The notes below the pieces were generated by a model. It worked only from the letters and a program-made list of their open reading frames with translations, did not search any database and was not told where the DNA came from. From contig JASFYU010000079.1 of the NCBI GenBank assembly GCA_045046905.1, positions 1 to 17,512 on the forward strand: DNA of 17,512 nucleotides, written 5' to 3'. Source of the stretch: JASFYU01 sp045046905. GTDB taxonomy: Bacteria; Bacteroidota; Bacteroidia; Flavobacteriales; Flavobacteriaceae. Of this stretch, positions 1-7,870 are shown one piece after another; position 1 is the stretch's first letter, and each line of letters begins with the position of its first letter. The translations under genes and the position numbers were made by a program.

Positions 1-2
1 AT

Positions 3-623
3 GAAACCGAGATTATAGTTGCACTATCACGAAGTAACAAGGGTTGCGAGAAACTAAATACGATGACCCAAATACATTTTTTAAAATGTAGCGGAACAGG
101 AAGAGCTTTGCAAATGAATGAAGCGGTTTCAGTCTCCACAGGAGATATTCTTGTTTTCTTGCATGCAGATGTAATTCCTCCGAAATCGTTTCTGACCGAT
201 ATTAAAGAAGCAATACAAGATACATATGATGCAGGTTTTTTTTCTTACCGATTTGATAAGGAAAATTTTTTTCTAAAAATTAATGCATCGTTTACAGCGA
301 AGGATGGTATCTTTACTGGAGGTGGTGATCAATGCCTTTTTATTAAAAAAGCAACTTTTCATGAATTGGGAAGCTTTGATGAAGAACAAGTGGTTATGGA
401 GGATTTTGAATTCTTCAAACGAATGAAAAAGAATAAGATACGGTATAAGATTATCAAGAATGACTTGATAGTATCTGCTAGAAAATACCAATACAACTCA
501 TATATTCGTGTTAATTTTTCCAATCTACTCCTTGTGTTCCTTTTTAAATTAGGATATCCTTCAGCTAAACTAAAAACCCTGCATGATAGGTTAATCAAAA
601 CCCCATATCAAAACCGTTCATGA
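3..623 (+). CDS. Family 2 glycosyltransferase, 5' end outside the window
   Basis: The frame is open to the left edge, so the true start lies upstream. The first in-frame ATG is at 63, but the codons before it (EIIVALSRSNKG...) align with the first beta strand of GT-A fold family 2 enzymes, so they are probably coding. Counting from that ATG, the visible signatures are GRALQMNEA (13-21), FLHADV (32-37) as the metal/nucleotide DxD equivalent, GGGDQCLF (87-93) as the acceptor loop, and MEDFEFFKRMKK (112-123) with the catalytic-type ED pair. The pattern resembles the TIGR04283-like subfamily, which transfers a sugar from a nucleotide donor at the cytoplasmic side. The usual VDGGSxD motif reads ALSRSNK here, so the first nucleotide-binding Asp is missing. 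The stop overlaps the next gene by 4 bp (ATGA), suggesting translational coupling. The family call is solid; the substrate is unknown. Confidence 0.8.
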   Translation, partial: ETEIIVALSRSNKGCEKLNTMTQIHFLKCSGTGRALQMNEAVSVSTGDILVFLHADVIPPKSFLTDIKEAIQDTYDAGFFSYRFDKENFFLKINASFTAKDGIFTGGGDQCLFIKKATFHELGSFDEEQVVMEDFEFFKRMKKNKIRYKIIKNDLIVSARKYQYNSYIRVNFSNLLLVFLFKLGYPSAKLKTLHDRLIKTPYQNRS

Positions 624-1699
624 AGGTGAGAGAAGAAAGAACCATTAATGGAATACAGCAGATAGGCATTGGTGTGGCCAACGCTAGAGCAGTTTTTAAT
701 TGGTACCGAAAACATTTTGGTTTTGATATTCTTGTTTTTGAAGATGAGTCTTCGGCAAAGTTAATGACCCGCTATACAAAGGGTAATGTACGTAAAAGAT
801 ATGCCTTGTTGGCATTGAATATGATCGGAGGAGGAGGGCTTGAAATTTGGCAATTCAAGGATAGGGTACCCCAACCTCCAGGGACTGATATTCTTTTGGG
901 GGATTTGGGTATCAATGTCATGAAATTACGTTCCAAAGCCATTGAAAAGGCCCATGCAAGTACCGCAGGTCAACAGCTGAATTTGGTTACCAAGATATAT
1001 ACCGAAGTTGGAAAGAAATCGGGTTTTTTTCTGATGGACCCATGGAACAACCTGGTCCAGATTGTGGAGGATAACTATTGTTATTGCGACTCAAAATCAA
1101 ATACTGGGGGTGTTTTAGGGGTTATAATAGGCGTTTCAGATATGAAGGCATCTTTGTTTTTCTATACAGAATTACTGGGGTACAATGAGACTGTTTCTGA
1201 TACGACAGCTGTTTTTAAAGATTTTAAGGACTTACCTGGTGGTGAAAATTCCTTTAGGAGGGTCTTGCTAAAACGTAGCACAAAAAAAGTAGGCGGATTT
1301 GGAGAATTATTAGGCCCTTCAGAAATTGAACTTGTTCAGGTACTAGATAGGTCGCCCAACAAAATATATAAAGACCGTATATGGGGAGACCTAGGTTATA
1401 TTCATTTGTGTTTTGATGTTCATGGGATGAATGCTCTGCGCAGAGATGCTAAAATGTTGAACCATAGCTTTACCGTTGATAGTTCGGATAGTTTTGATAT
1501 GGGCGATGCTGCCGGACATTTTAGCTATGTTGAAGATCCAGATGGCACCTTAATCGAGTTTGTAGAGACACATAAAGTGCCCATTTCAAAAAAGTTGGGT
1601 CTATATATAAATTTAAAAAATCGCGATCCCCACAAACCGCTATCAAAATGGTTGGTAAAGGCAATGCAGCTACATCGGGTGAAGAAAGATTTGAATTAA
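620..1699 (+). CDS. Two-domain VOC (glyoxalase/dioxygenase fold) protein
   Basis: This 359-residue protein has two vicinal-oxygen-chelate modules, at about 11-152 and 165-317. Each opens with the typical strand-helix pattern (IGIGVANARAVFNWYRKHFGF; GVIIGVSDMKASLFFYTELLGY) and closes with the DPxxNxxQIVE / DPDGTLIEFVE signature. Possible metal ligands are E75, E236, H262 and E313. The first module has Gln rather than His at the usual first ligand, so only one site may be intact, or the protein binds without metal. VOC proteins include glyoxalases, extradiol dioxygenases and fosfomycin or bleomycin resistance proteins; nothing here picks one. There is no signal peptide, so it is cytoplasmic. 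The start at 620 overlaps the glycosyltransferase stop, so the two genes are one operon. A basic tail of about 35 residues follows the second module. A hairpin terminator lies about 180 bp downstream. Confidence 0.85.
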   Translation: MKVREERTINGIQQIGIGVANARAVFNWYRKHFGFDILVFEDESSAKLMTRYTKGNVRKRYALLALNMIGGGGLEIWQFKDRVPQPPGTDILLGDLGINVMKLRSKAIEKAHASTAGQQLNLVTKIYTEVGKKSGFFLMDPWNNLVQIVEDNYCYCDSKSNTGGVLGVIIGVSDMKASLFFYTELLGYNETVSDTTAVFKDFKDLPGGENSFRRVLLKRSTKKVGGFGELLGPSEIELVQVLDRSPNKIYKDRIWGDLGYIHLCFDVHGMNALRRDAKMLNHSFTVDSSDSFDMGDAAGHFSYVEDPDGTLIEFVETHKVPISKKLGLYINLKNRDPHKPLSKWLVKAMQLHRVKKDLN

Positions 1700-1707
1700 A
1701 TGGTGAC

Positions 1708-1873
1708 GGTCGAACTCAGGTTGTCAGTTACATATTTCTCTCCTGGGGAACAAGCGAGTTTTATTCCACTTCTCATACGCCCAGTAACCACTCGAAAAGA
1801 CGACTAAAATCACTTTTTAGACAGCCTTATTGTAATAAGGAACTCGAGCTATCGGGAGAGAATTAAACCCACT
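1708..1873 (-). repeat. Degenerate copy of the compound intergenic repeat, minus orientation
   Basis: Read on the minus strand, this starts with the head AGTGGGTTTAAT (1862-1873), followed by CTCTCCCGATAGCTCGAG, which matches the CGATAGCTATCG palindrome module of the copy at 15830. Next is a perfect hairpin CCTTAT/ATAAGG (1825-1840). The far end carries the motif GGTCGAACTCAG (1708-1719, plus strand), which also occurs at 12378 and 17239. The ACTGCATCGAA and GTTGATT boxes of other copies are not recognisable. An open frame over this stretch is not a gene. Confidence 0.5.
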
Positions 1874-1882
1874 AGTGAGATT

Positions 1883-1915
1883 AAAAGGAGCTGCCTTTTT
1901 CAAGGAGCCCCTTTT
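1883..1915 (+). terminator. Hairpin terminator after the VOC gene, probably bidirectional
   Basis: AAAAGGAGCT (1883-1892) can pair with AGCCCCTTTT (1906-1915) with one mismatch, and the T-tract runs to 1917. An inner alternative is the perfect AAAAGG (1883-1888) with CCTTTT (1894-1899). It sits between convergent genes, with the VOC stop at 1699 and the YceI stop at 1963, so it may serve both strands. Confidence 0.65.
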
Positions 1916-1962
1916 TTGTATGTTGTATTTGTTTTATACGCCTAGGTAAGATAATCGAGCGA

Positions 1963-2595
1963 CTAGTCTTTTTGAAGCAATACTTCTGCCTGTATGGCAA
2001 CTTCGCTCCAAGTTTTGCTAATGCCGTCTTTACCAGTATGTAAAACTTCGCAAGCCTTGTTGATAGCAGCGACCGCACCAAGAGCATCCCAATTCTCTAG
2101 ATCCATTACACCCTTAAAAGTATAGCTTGTATCTGATATTTTTTGATATTCAAGAGGAATATTTGCTGTAGTACCATTCAATGTTATGTCAATAGAACAT
2201 TTGTTATCAGCAGACACTTTGAAAACACCTGAAATCAAAGTAGTGTTTTTCATCGTTCCAAAGAAAAACTCGATGATTTTGGGGTCTCTTGTTCCCGTTG
2301 CTTCATTGGTGAACAAACTGCTTACCGGAATGGTGAAAGAAGTACCGTTCATTGTCTCAAAAGCAGTGGCTCCTGCATTGCTTTCAATAATATTTATGGT
2401 AGTGAACTTGCCTCCTACGGGTAATTTTTCACTAGTCTTATAGGCTGTGAAACTGACCTTGGTAGAATCTTTTACTAAGCTGAATTTTTCAGAAGAAATC
2501 TCTTTGACCTCTTCTTTGCTTTCCTTTTTGGCTTCTTTACAGTTATAGCCCAAAATCAATAGCAACCCTAAGGCCAACAACTTTACTTTTTTCAT
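1963..2595 (-). CDS. YceI-like domain lipoprotein
   Basis: This encodes 210 residues from the ATG at 2595. A longer frame exists upstream, but MKKVKLLALGLLLILGYNC is a clear signal sequence with a lipobox-like Cys19, and a -7 promoter box lies 27 bp upstream, so 2595 is the better start. A charged Lys/Glu linker (20-35) tethers the domain. The body resembles YceI, a beta-barrel lipocalin-like fold that binds long isoprenoid or amide lipids in the periplasm: KVSFTAYKTSEKLPVGGKFT near 45-64, SSLFTNEATGTRDPKIIEFFFGTM near 90-113, and a final antiparallel hairpin. The lipobox is non-canonical (Asn before Cys), which is tolerated in Bacteroidetes. The ligand is unknown. It lies 96 bp downstream of the DUF2490 gene on the same strand and has its own promoter candidate. 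Confidence 0.8.
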   Translation of the reverse strand: MKKVKLLALGLLLILGYNCKEAKKESKEEVKEISSEKFSLVKDSTKVSFTAYKTSEKLPVGGKFTTINIIESNAGATAFETMNGTSFTIPVSSLFTNEATGTRDPKIIEFFFGTMKNTTLISGVFKVSADNKCSIDITLNGTTANIPLEYQKISDTSYTFKGVMDLENWDALGAVAAINKACEVLHTGKDGISKTWSEVAIQAEVLLQKD

Positions 2596-2621
2596 GGTTT
2601 TTGATATTTTTAAATTCGCTC

Positions 2622-2629
2622 CAAAGTTA
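2622..2629 (-). promoter_or_regulatory. Candidate Bacteroidetes -7 box for the YceI gene
   Basis: The minus strand reads TAACTTTG, an exact match to TAnnTTTG, 27 bp upstream of the chosen ATG at 2595. No TTTG -33 element is seen at the usual spacing, so only the -7 half is supported. Confidence 0.5.
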
Positions 2630-2691
2630 CTAATTAATATTAATGAGGGCATATCTCAAATACTGCGTAAAGCGAGTTTAATAAAGGTTGA

Positions 2692-3441
2692 TTATCTGTA
2701 GGCCATATTATCGCGTTTTTTTCTCAAATCTGAATTATAAAAAACAGCGATTTTCAAACGGTCTAGGTGTGAATGGTCGGCATAGGTTCTGAAATAACCT
2801 GCCTGTAGGTTAAGGTGTTTTGCGACATGGATTCCGAGGGCACCGTAAATTCTGTTTTTTCCGAAAAACTCCTCCTGTAAATCGAAGAATAATTCATCAT
2901 TAACACTCAAATAAAATATTTTGCTCAACGGCAAAAGCATTTGTAGTCTGTAACGCACACGATGCAGCAGCTCATAGGAGTCTTCATTACCTATAAACCG
3001 CTGTTCAAGTTTAAGGCGATGCTCCCACTTGAGCTTGCCCGTAGTAGTCTTAATCGTAATGATTTCTTCGATTTTGTGGTCTTTTCGATGGTTTTCCTCG
3101 GATAGTGATTCAAAAGTAGTGTCATTGACGAAAAACCCATACCCTAGGGTCGCCATAATATTTGACTTTAGATGATAGTTTATACTGCCGTGAAGCGAAA
3201 ATTGATTGTAGTTTTTTAATTGTCTATAATATTTTATTTGAGTAGCCGCTTGAATACTCAAATGATTGGAAATTCTGGCTGTGGTAGAAAATAAATGCCA
3301 CGAACCTAAGGTATTCTCTTCTGTTTCCTGAGTATGGGCCGAAAAGACACTCACAAGTATCAGCATGAGCCATACATGCTTTATCAAGACTTTTTTAAAA
3401 GTAAAGGTTTTGATTATAGTTTTATGGGCGAGCCTTATCAT
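2692..3441 (-). CDS. DUF2490 family outer-membrane-type protein
   Basis: This is a 249-residue protein with a basic N-terminus and a hydrophobic stretch (about 22-35) ending in SAHTQ, a plausible signal peptide for export. The mature part is built of alternating amphipathic strands ending in aromatic residues: GSWHLFSTTARISNHLSIQAATQIKYYRQ, the GYGFFVNDT region, WEHRLKLEQRFIG, VRYRLQMLLPL, and a C-terminal strand set NLQAGYFRTYADHSHLDRLKIAVFYN. This is the beta-barrel pattern of DUF2490, a Bacteroidetes family of unknown function. The expected location is the outer membrane. The initiator could be slightly downstream, because the first 15 residues are not needed for the signal. It is separated by 114 bp from the upstream phosphatidyltransferase gene and may share its transcript. 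Confidence 0.78.
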   Translation of the reverse strand: MIRLAHKTIIKTFTFKKVLIKHVWLMLILVSVFSAHTQETEENTLGSWHLFSTTARISNHLSIQAATQIKYYRQLKNYNQFSLHGSINYHLKSNIMATLGYGFFVNDTTFESLSEENHRKDHKIEEIITIKTTTGKLKWEHRLKLEQRFIGNEDSYELLHRVRYRLQMLLPLSKIFYLSVNDELFFDLQEEFFGKNRIYGALGIHVAKHLNLQAGYFRTYADHSHLDRLKIAVFYNSDLRKKRDNMAYR

Positions 3442-3481
3442 CTTTAATATAACTATCTAAAAAAATGTACTTGGCTAGGTA

Positions 3482-3489
3482 CAAATATA
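3482..3489 (-). promoter_or_regulatory. Candidate -7 box upstream of the DUF2490 gene
   Basis: The minus strand reads TATATTTG, an exact TAnnTTTG match, 41 bp upstream of the ATG. A small inverted repeat TGTAC/GTACA (3466-3483) lies between the box and the gene and overlaps the box by two bases. No -33 partner is recognised. Confidence 0.4.
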
Positions 3490-3555
3490 TTAAAAAACAT
3501 AGGGGAGAACTAGTAATGTGACAGCAAGGAACAATCTTAAAAGGTATTGTTATAT

Positions 3556-4323
3556 TTAGCGGTTTATGAATTTTCGAATACCTATAAATACCAGTATCAA
3601 AAAAGAATAAGCCATGAAAAATGGTATGATGTATTCTTTGAGATTCATGGTGAGCATTACTGAGATAATCAATAATTGAAACCCTAGACCAAAGCTAGAA
3701 ACGGCGGTCATAAACCAGTTAGGAAGCGTACGGCTTTCGATTGCGTTCTTGTCTAATCGATGAATCGCTTTGTCGAACGCACCGTAGAAGAAGGTATATA
3801 ATCTAAAGAGCAGGTTTACGTTGTATTGCTTTTCTCCTTTCAAGGCTATGGGGGGCTCAGTTTCAAAAACACGGCTAGTGGTATCCCCATTATATCGGTT
3901 CCTTAAAATCACATAGTAATAATTGTACAAAGTACCCTGTAATTGAATTCCTAAAAAGGCCAATAGGGTAAATAGGATTGTGCTATCGGTTATATACCAA
4001 ATTGTCAATAGGATTATGAAGTTAAGAATAATATCGGCCACCGAGTCAAAATACCTGCCGGTATAGGAAGGGCTGTTATTAACTCTTGCCAATTCTCCGT
4101 CGGCGGCATCTAAAATAGACTTTAGAATTAAAAAGAAAGCAGTGGCCCAGTAGTAATCATTAAGAAGACATGCAACAGCAATCAATCCTGAAATGATAAA
4201 ACTAATGGTCAAATGAATCGGGGTGAACCAAGTATTCTTGAGAGAGCTTGCAATTATTCTTGCTACGGGCCTTCCGTAATCGGATAAATCCAAAAACCGG
4301 TTTTGCTCGGGTAGTTTCGACAT
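3556..4323 (-). CDS. CDP-alcohol phosphatidyltransferase family membrane protein
   Basis: This 255-residue integral membrane enzyme carries the complete family motif DxxDGxxARx8GxxxDxxxD: D72, D75, G76, A79, R80, G89, D93, D97. The four Asp bind the two metal ions that drive transfer of a phosphatidyl group from CDP-diacylglycerol to an alcohol (or of CDP-alcohol to a lipid). Hydrophobic helices lie at about 37-57, 59-71, 96-110, 112-136 and, after a soluble loop, 203-226 and 230-248. The loop NRYNGDTTSRVFETEPPIALKGEKQYNVN and the length are unlike classical PgsA or PssA, so the acceptor alcohol is unclear. It lies 98 bp downstream of the amidohydrolase gene, on the same strand. No good promoter was found in that gap. 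Confidence 0.88.
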   Translation of the reverse strand: MSKLPEQNRFLDLSDYGRPVARIIASSLKNTWFTPIHLTISFIISGLIAVACLLNDYYWATAFFLILKSILDAADGELARVNNSPSYTGRYFDSVADIILNFIILLTIWYITDSTILFTLLAFLGIQLQGTLYNYYYVILRNRYNGDTTSRVFETEPPIALKGEKQYNVNLLFRLYTFFYGAFDKAIHRLDKNAIESRTLPNWFMTAVSSFGLGFQLLIISVMLTMNLKEYIIPFFMAYSFLILVFIGIRKFINR

Positions 4324-4421
4324 GTCAGCTATGTTCTTGTACGGAAAACCAATAACGGAAACACGCTGGCTTGGTACACCTCTAGAACTTTAGATAAAGG
4401 TAATATTAAATTTACAATTCG

Positions 4422-7400
4422 CTAATTGTGTCCTAAATGACAGCCGCAGCCAGCGCGCATAAAACTTTGCGATTCTTCATGCCACGGAAAAGTGGTATTA
4501 TAGGTATTGCTCTCCCACCAGAATTTACTTCGTCCTTTGGTCGTATTTCCAATTTCATTCATCGTATCAGTATCATAGAGTCTGCCGTTGACCATGGTAT
4601 ATTTTACGGTTTCGGTATTCCGAATGTCTTTTAATGGGTTTTTGTCGAGAACAATAAGGTCGGCCAATTTTCCTTCTTTTAAAGATCCGATATCATTGCC
4701 TGCTCCTATATATTGTGCCCCATTGATGGTTGCGGCCCGTAGTGCTTGCATGTTGGTCATGCCCCCTTGATGAAGCATCCACAGTTCCCAATGTGCACCA
4801 AGGCCTTGTAACTGTCCGTGGGCACCAAGGTTGACTTTTACACCTGCATTGGTAAGAGCGGTTGCCGTTTTGGAAACTAAGATATGACCATTTTCATATT
4901 CTTCGTCAGGCACCATAGTTCGGTGTCTGGCTCGTGCATCGACAAGGGCCCTAGGGGTGTACTTGAGGAGTTTTTTATGTTCCCAGACTCTATCTTTTTG
5001 ATAAAAATAATATTCCCCATTCATACCTCCATAGTTTACAATAAGGGTAGGGGTGTAGCCTGAATTAATGGTTTTCCATAATTCGAGTACATCAGTATAA
5101 ACAGGGGCCACAGGAATATTGTGTTCTATGCCAGTGTGGCCATCTATTATCATGGTCATATTGGTGTAAAAAGTAGAACCACCCTCTGGCACTACATTGA
5201 TGCGCATTTCACGCGCCGCTTCAAGAATTTGCTGCCGCTGTTCTCGTCTGGGCTGATTATAACTCTTTACTGATTTTGCGCCGAAAGCCTTGGTTCTTCG
5301 AATAGAGGAACGTGCGTCTTCCAAATTATTCACTACAGCTTTAATGTCCCCATCGGCCCCGTATAAAATAAATCCGGTAGAGAAGAGTCGAGGTCCTACC
5401 ATTTCGCCACTCTTAATCAATTCGGAAATGGCGAAAATTGATTCGGTGTTGGCTGATGGGTCATGTGAGGTAGTTACCCCAAAAGCAAGATTTGCATACA
5501 GTTGCCAATGTTTTTGTGTGGTTAAGCCATACCTGAAAGCACCAATATGTGCATGTGCATCGACAATACCGGGCATAATGGTCTTGCCCTGCATATCATA
5601 TATCATGGCATCTTTGGGGATCGATACCTCAGAGGTTTTACCAATCTTTTCAATACGATTACCATTGATAAGGATGGTTCCTTGCGATATAACGCTGTCT
5701 TCTTCCATGGTGATAATATGAGCATTGGTAAAGGCGATCCTTCCCTTAGGGATGTCTGTTTTTACCCTCAGGTTTATTTTAATTCCCGTTGAATCGGGTT
5801 TTGATACTTCTTTAGGAGAGTTGGGTAAAAAGCTAAACCTATCTTTAATCTCATTGGCGAAATATTCTTCCCCGAGGGTCCAGTACACCTTTTTGCTATC
5901 TTTAGACCAATGCAGGTTGATGCCAGCATCCTTTACTATTTGTGAAACAGGAACCGATTTTGATTTAGCATCTAGATCTATTTCTTTTCCGTTTAATACT
6001 AAAGGGGCTACGTACGCCTTATGAAGATGTGTAAAAGCGATCCATTCATTATCAGGACTCGGTACTAATCGATTGGCATATTTAGATTTGATATGCGTTT
6101 TTTTGTCTTTTCCGTTGAGGTTTACCGAAACTAAAGTCTTGGTCAGTTCGCCAAAATAAGTACCTCCGGTTTGATAAAAGATACGATTGTTATTCTTTGT
6201 AAACGTAGGATATTCGCCTTCTTCTGAAATCAATTTAGGATCTGCTCCGGTGGCCGACATGGTATAAATGCCCGTATTTTTGGTGAATACTCTCCCCTGA
6301 TCGTTATTGCCCCCTTCTTTTCTATAGGTAATCAAGGTGTTTGCCAGATTATAGGATGGCGTTCTATATATTCCTTTTTCTGTAGTCAATTTAGTTGGGG
6401 TACCACCTGAGGCAGAAACCCTATGTATGGCCCCAAGGGTCTCATCGTTCCAACTGACATAGATAATATTTTTTCCATCAGAAGAAAAGCTGGGTTCAAA
6501 TTCAAAATCGGTCTCATTAGTGAGGCGTTGCGGTTTGCCGTGTGGGAGTTTTTTACGCCAAATATGACCTAAGGCACTAAAAATAACTATTTTGCCATTC
6601 GGTGCCGTTACCGCATGGCGAATTACTTTCGCATTAAATTCTTTGGTTACCACCGGATTGTCGAAATGTACAGTTTCTGCAATTTTAATATCGACATCGA
6701 CCGTAAACGGAATAGGTGTCACCTGCGAATTTTCAATATTAATGGACTTGATTTTTCCGTCGGCCCAAAAAATGATATCGGTATTGGAGGGCATCCAGCT
6801 AAAATTAGGGTATATCCCAAAAATCGCCCATGCCGTCTGCTGATCCTTGTTTAATTTAGCATAAATGGGTCTTTCCTCTCCAGTTTCCAAATCGTGAATA
6901 TAAAGAACCGTTTTGGTACGTACCCGTTTTATAAAAGCCAATTTTTTACCGTCTCTTGAGACTTGAGGCCTTGCAGCTCCGCCAGGACCACCGCTTACCG
7001 TTCTTGTTTTTCCGCTTTCGAAATCATACCGTTTAATGACATAGATTTGTTTGTTGGGGTCTTTGTTGTATTGAAAATTGCCACCAGGATACACATCTTC
7101 ACTATAATAAAGATATTTGCCATCGGGAGAGATATTGGGTTCATTTACATCTTGCTGGTCATTTTTTCTTTTGGTCAATTGTAATCCAGTTCCGCCTGAT
7201 ATATGGTATTGCCAGATCTCGCCAGCACCCAGAGAGCGACTAGAGGTAAAGTGCTTACGGGCTACAAGATAATTTCCGTTGGGCATCCAGGTCGCATTGT
7301 TGAGCAGGCGAAAATTTTCTTTGGTCAGTTGTTTTGCCTCGCTGCCATCGCTGTTCATAATCCAGATATTATCACCTCCTCCGGCATCGCTAGTAAATGA

Positions 7401-7724
7401 TATTTTTTTTCCATCAGGGCTGAAGCGTGGCTGTATTTCAAAAGGAATTCCGCTACGGATCGCCTTGGCCTTACCACCAGTAATGGGCATTGTGTAGATA
7501 TCGCCTAAAAGATCAAAAACAATAGTTTTTCCGTCAGGACTCACATCTAAGTTCATCCATGTGCCCTCATTTGTACTAAAACTATGGGTCTTATAATTGA
7601 AATTGCCCTTAGGGTTTGAAATATCCCAAGTATCTTCTTTTTTAGCTTCTTTGTCTTTCTCATCCTCTTGTGCGAAAAATGAAAATGATGTGCATAACAG
7701 CGTTAAAATCAGTACTTTATTCAT
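4422..7724 (-). CDS. Secreted TolB-type beta-propeller / amidohydrolase fusion
   Basis: This is an 1100-residue protein with a Sec signal (1-18, ending SFFAQ) and an acidic-basic linker. Residues about 40-640 hold repeated PD40/TolB propeller blades: SPDGKTIVF (62-70), SPDGKKISF (102-110), ISPDGKYLYY (198-207), SRDGKKLAF (256-264), SSDGKNIIY (414-422), SPDNEWIAF (556-564). From about 660 to 1050 is an amidohydrolase TIM barrel with its beta-sandwich: GKTIMPGIVDAHAHIG gives H724 and H726, IEHN gives H868, and LKEGKLADLIVLDKNPL closes it. K817 or K820 could be the bridging lysine. The usual late Asp reads GAHG (H969), and the third-strand His position reads VPEGG. I recall HG at this place in relatives, so it may be a subfamily trait. 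The tail ends AGCGCHLGHN. Likely a periplasmic hydrolase of a cyclic amide or dipeptide; substrate unknown. Confidence 0.9.
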   Translation of the reverse strand: MNKVLILTLLCTSFSFFAQEDEKDKEAKKEDTWDISNPKGNFNYKTHSFSTNEGTWMNLDVSPDGKTIVFDLLGDIYTMPITGGKAKAIRSGIPFEIQPRFSPDGKKISFTSDAGGGDNIWIMNSDGSEAKQLTKENFRLLNNATWMPNGNYLVARKHFTSSRSLGAGEIWQYHISGGTGLQLTKRKNDQQDVNEPNISPDGKYLYYSEDVYPGGNFQYNKDPNKQIYVIKRYDFESGKTRTVSGGPGGAARPQVSRDGKKLAFIKRVRTKTVLYIHDLETGEERPIYAKLNKDQQTAWAIFGIYPNFSWMPSNTDIIFWADGKIKSINIENSQVTPIPFTVDVDIKIAETVHFDNPVVTKEFNAKVIRHAVTAPNGKIVIFSALGHIWRKKLPHGKPQRLTNETDFEFEPSFSSDGKNIIYVSWNDETLGAIHRVSASGGTPTKLTTEKGIYRTPSYNLANTLITYRKEGGNNDQGRVFTKNTGIYTMSATGADPKLISEEGEYPTFTKNNNRIFYQTGGTYFGELTKTLVSVNLNGKDKKTHIKSKYANRLVPSPDNEWIAFTHLHKAYVAPLVLNGKEIDLDAKSKSVPVSQIVKDAGINLHWSKDSKKVYWTLGEEYFANEIKDRFSFLPNSPKEVSKPDSTGIKINLRVKTDIPKGRIAFTNAHIITMEEDSVISQGTILINGNRIEKIGKTSEVSIPKDAMIYDMQGKTIMPGIVDAHAHIGAFRYGLTTQKHWQLYANLAFGVTTSHDPSANTESIFAISELIKSGEMVGPRLFSTGFILYGADGDIKAVVNNLEDARSSIRRTKAFGAKSVKSYNQPRREQRQQILEAAREMRINVVPEGGSTFYTNMTMIIDGHTGIEHNIPVAPVYTDVLELWKTINSGYTPTLIVNYGGMNGEYYFYQKDRVWEHKKLLKYTPRALVDARARHRTMVPDEEYENGHILVSKTATALTNAGVKVNLGAHGQLQGLGAHWELWMLHQGGMTNMQALRAATINGAQYIGAGNDIGSLKEGKLADLIVLDKNPLKDIRNTETVKYTMVNGRLYDTDTMNEIGNTTKGRSKFWWESNTYNTTFPWHEESQSFMRAGCGCHLGHN

Positions 7725-7751
7725 AGATTCTTGGTGAATGTAATTAGCCTT

Positions 7752-7759
7752 TAAATATA
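7752..7759 (-). promoter_or_regulatory. Weak -7-like box upstream of the amidohydrolase gene
   Basis: The minus strand reads TATATTTA, one mismatch from TAnnTTTG, 27 bp upstream of the ATG at 7724. A TTTG occurs 23 bp further upstream, inside the palindrome at 7783-7800, slightly beyond the usual -33 spacing. The spacing to the start matches that of the YceI gene. Confidence 0.3.
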
Positions 7760-7776
7760 TAGTAAACTTAGGTAGT

Positions 7777-7818
7777 ATGGCGCAAAAGCCATGGCTTTTG
7801 TGAAGCCAATTGCGCCAT
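7777..7818. repeat. Nested palindrome in the divergent intergenic region
   Basis: CAAAAGCCATGGCTTTTG (7783-7800) is a perfect 18-bp palindrome. It is enclosed by 8-bp arms ATGGCGCA (7777-7784) and TGCGCCAT (7811-7818), so two mutually exclusive cruciforms or hairpins can form. It lies about 55 bp upstream of the amidohydrolase start, just upstream of its -7-like box, so it could be an operator. It could equally be the outer edge of the adjoining repeat. Confidence 0.55.
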
Positions 7819-7870
7819 TCAGAATCATTTTGAAATAATAGCCTGATATGCCGATTCTTTAATTGTACGA

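Noticed and set aside
3..1699. Arsenosugar synthesis cluster
   Set aside because: The glycosyltransferase resembles a family named in that context, but no radical SAM or arsenic methyltransferase gene is present in the window.
1648..1866. 72-residue plus-strand open frame after the VOC gene
   Set aside because: It starts inside the VOC gene in another frame and runs through repeat DNA; the translation has no recognisable pattern.
2596..2652. Longer start for the YceI gene at 2652
   Set aside because: It would place 19 polar and mixed residues before a clear lipoprotein signal and would overlap the promoter box at 2622-2629.
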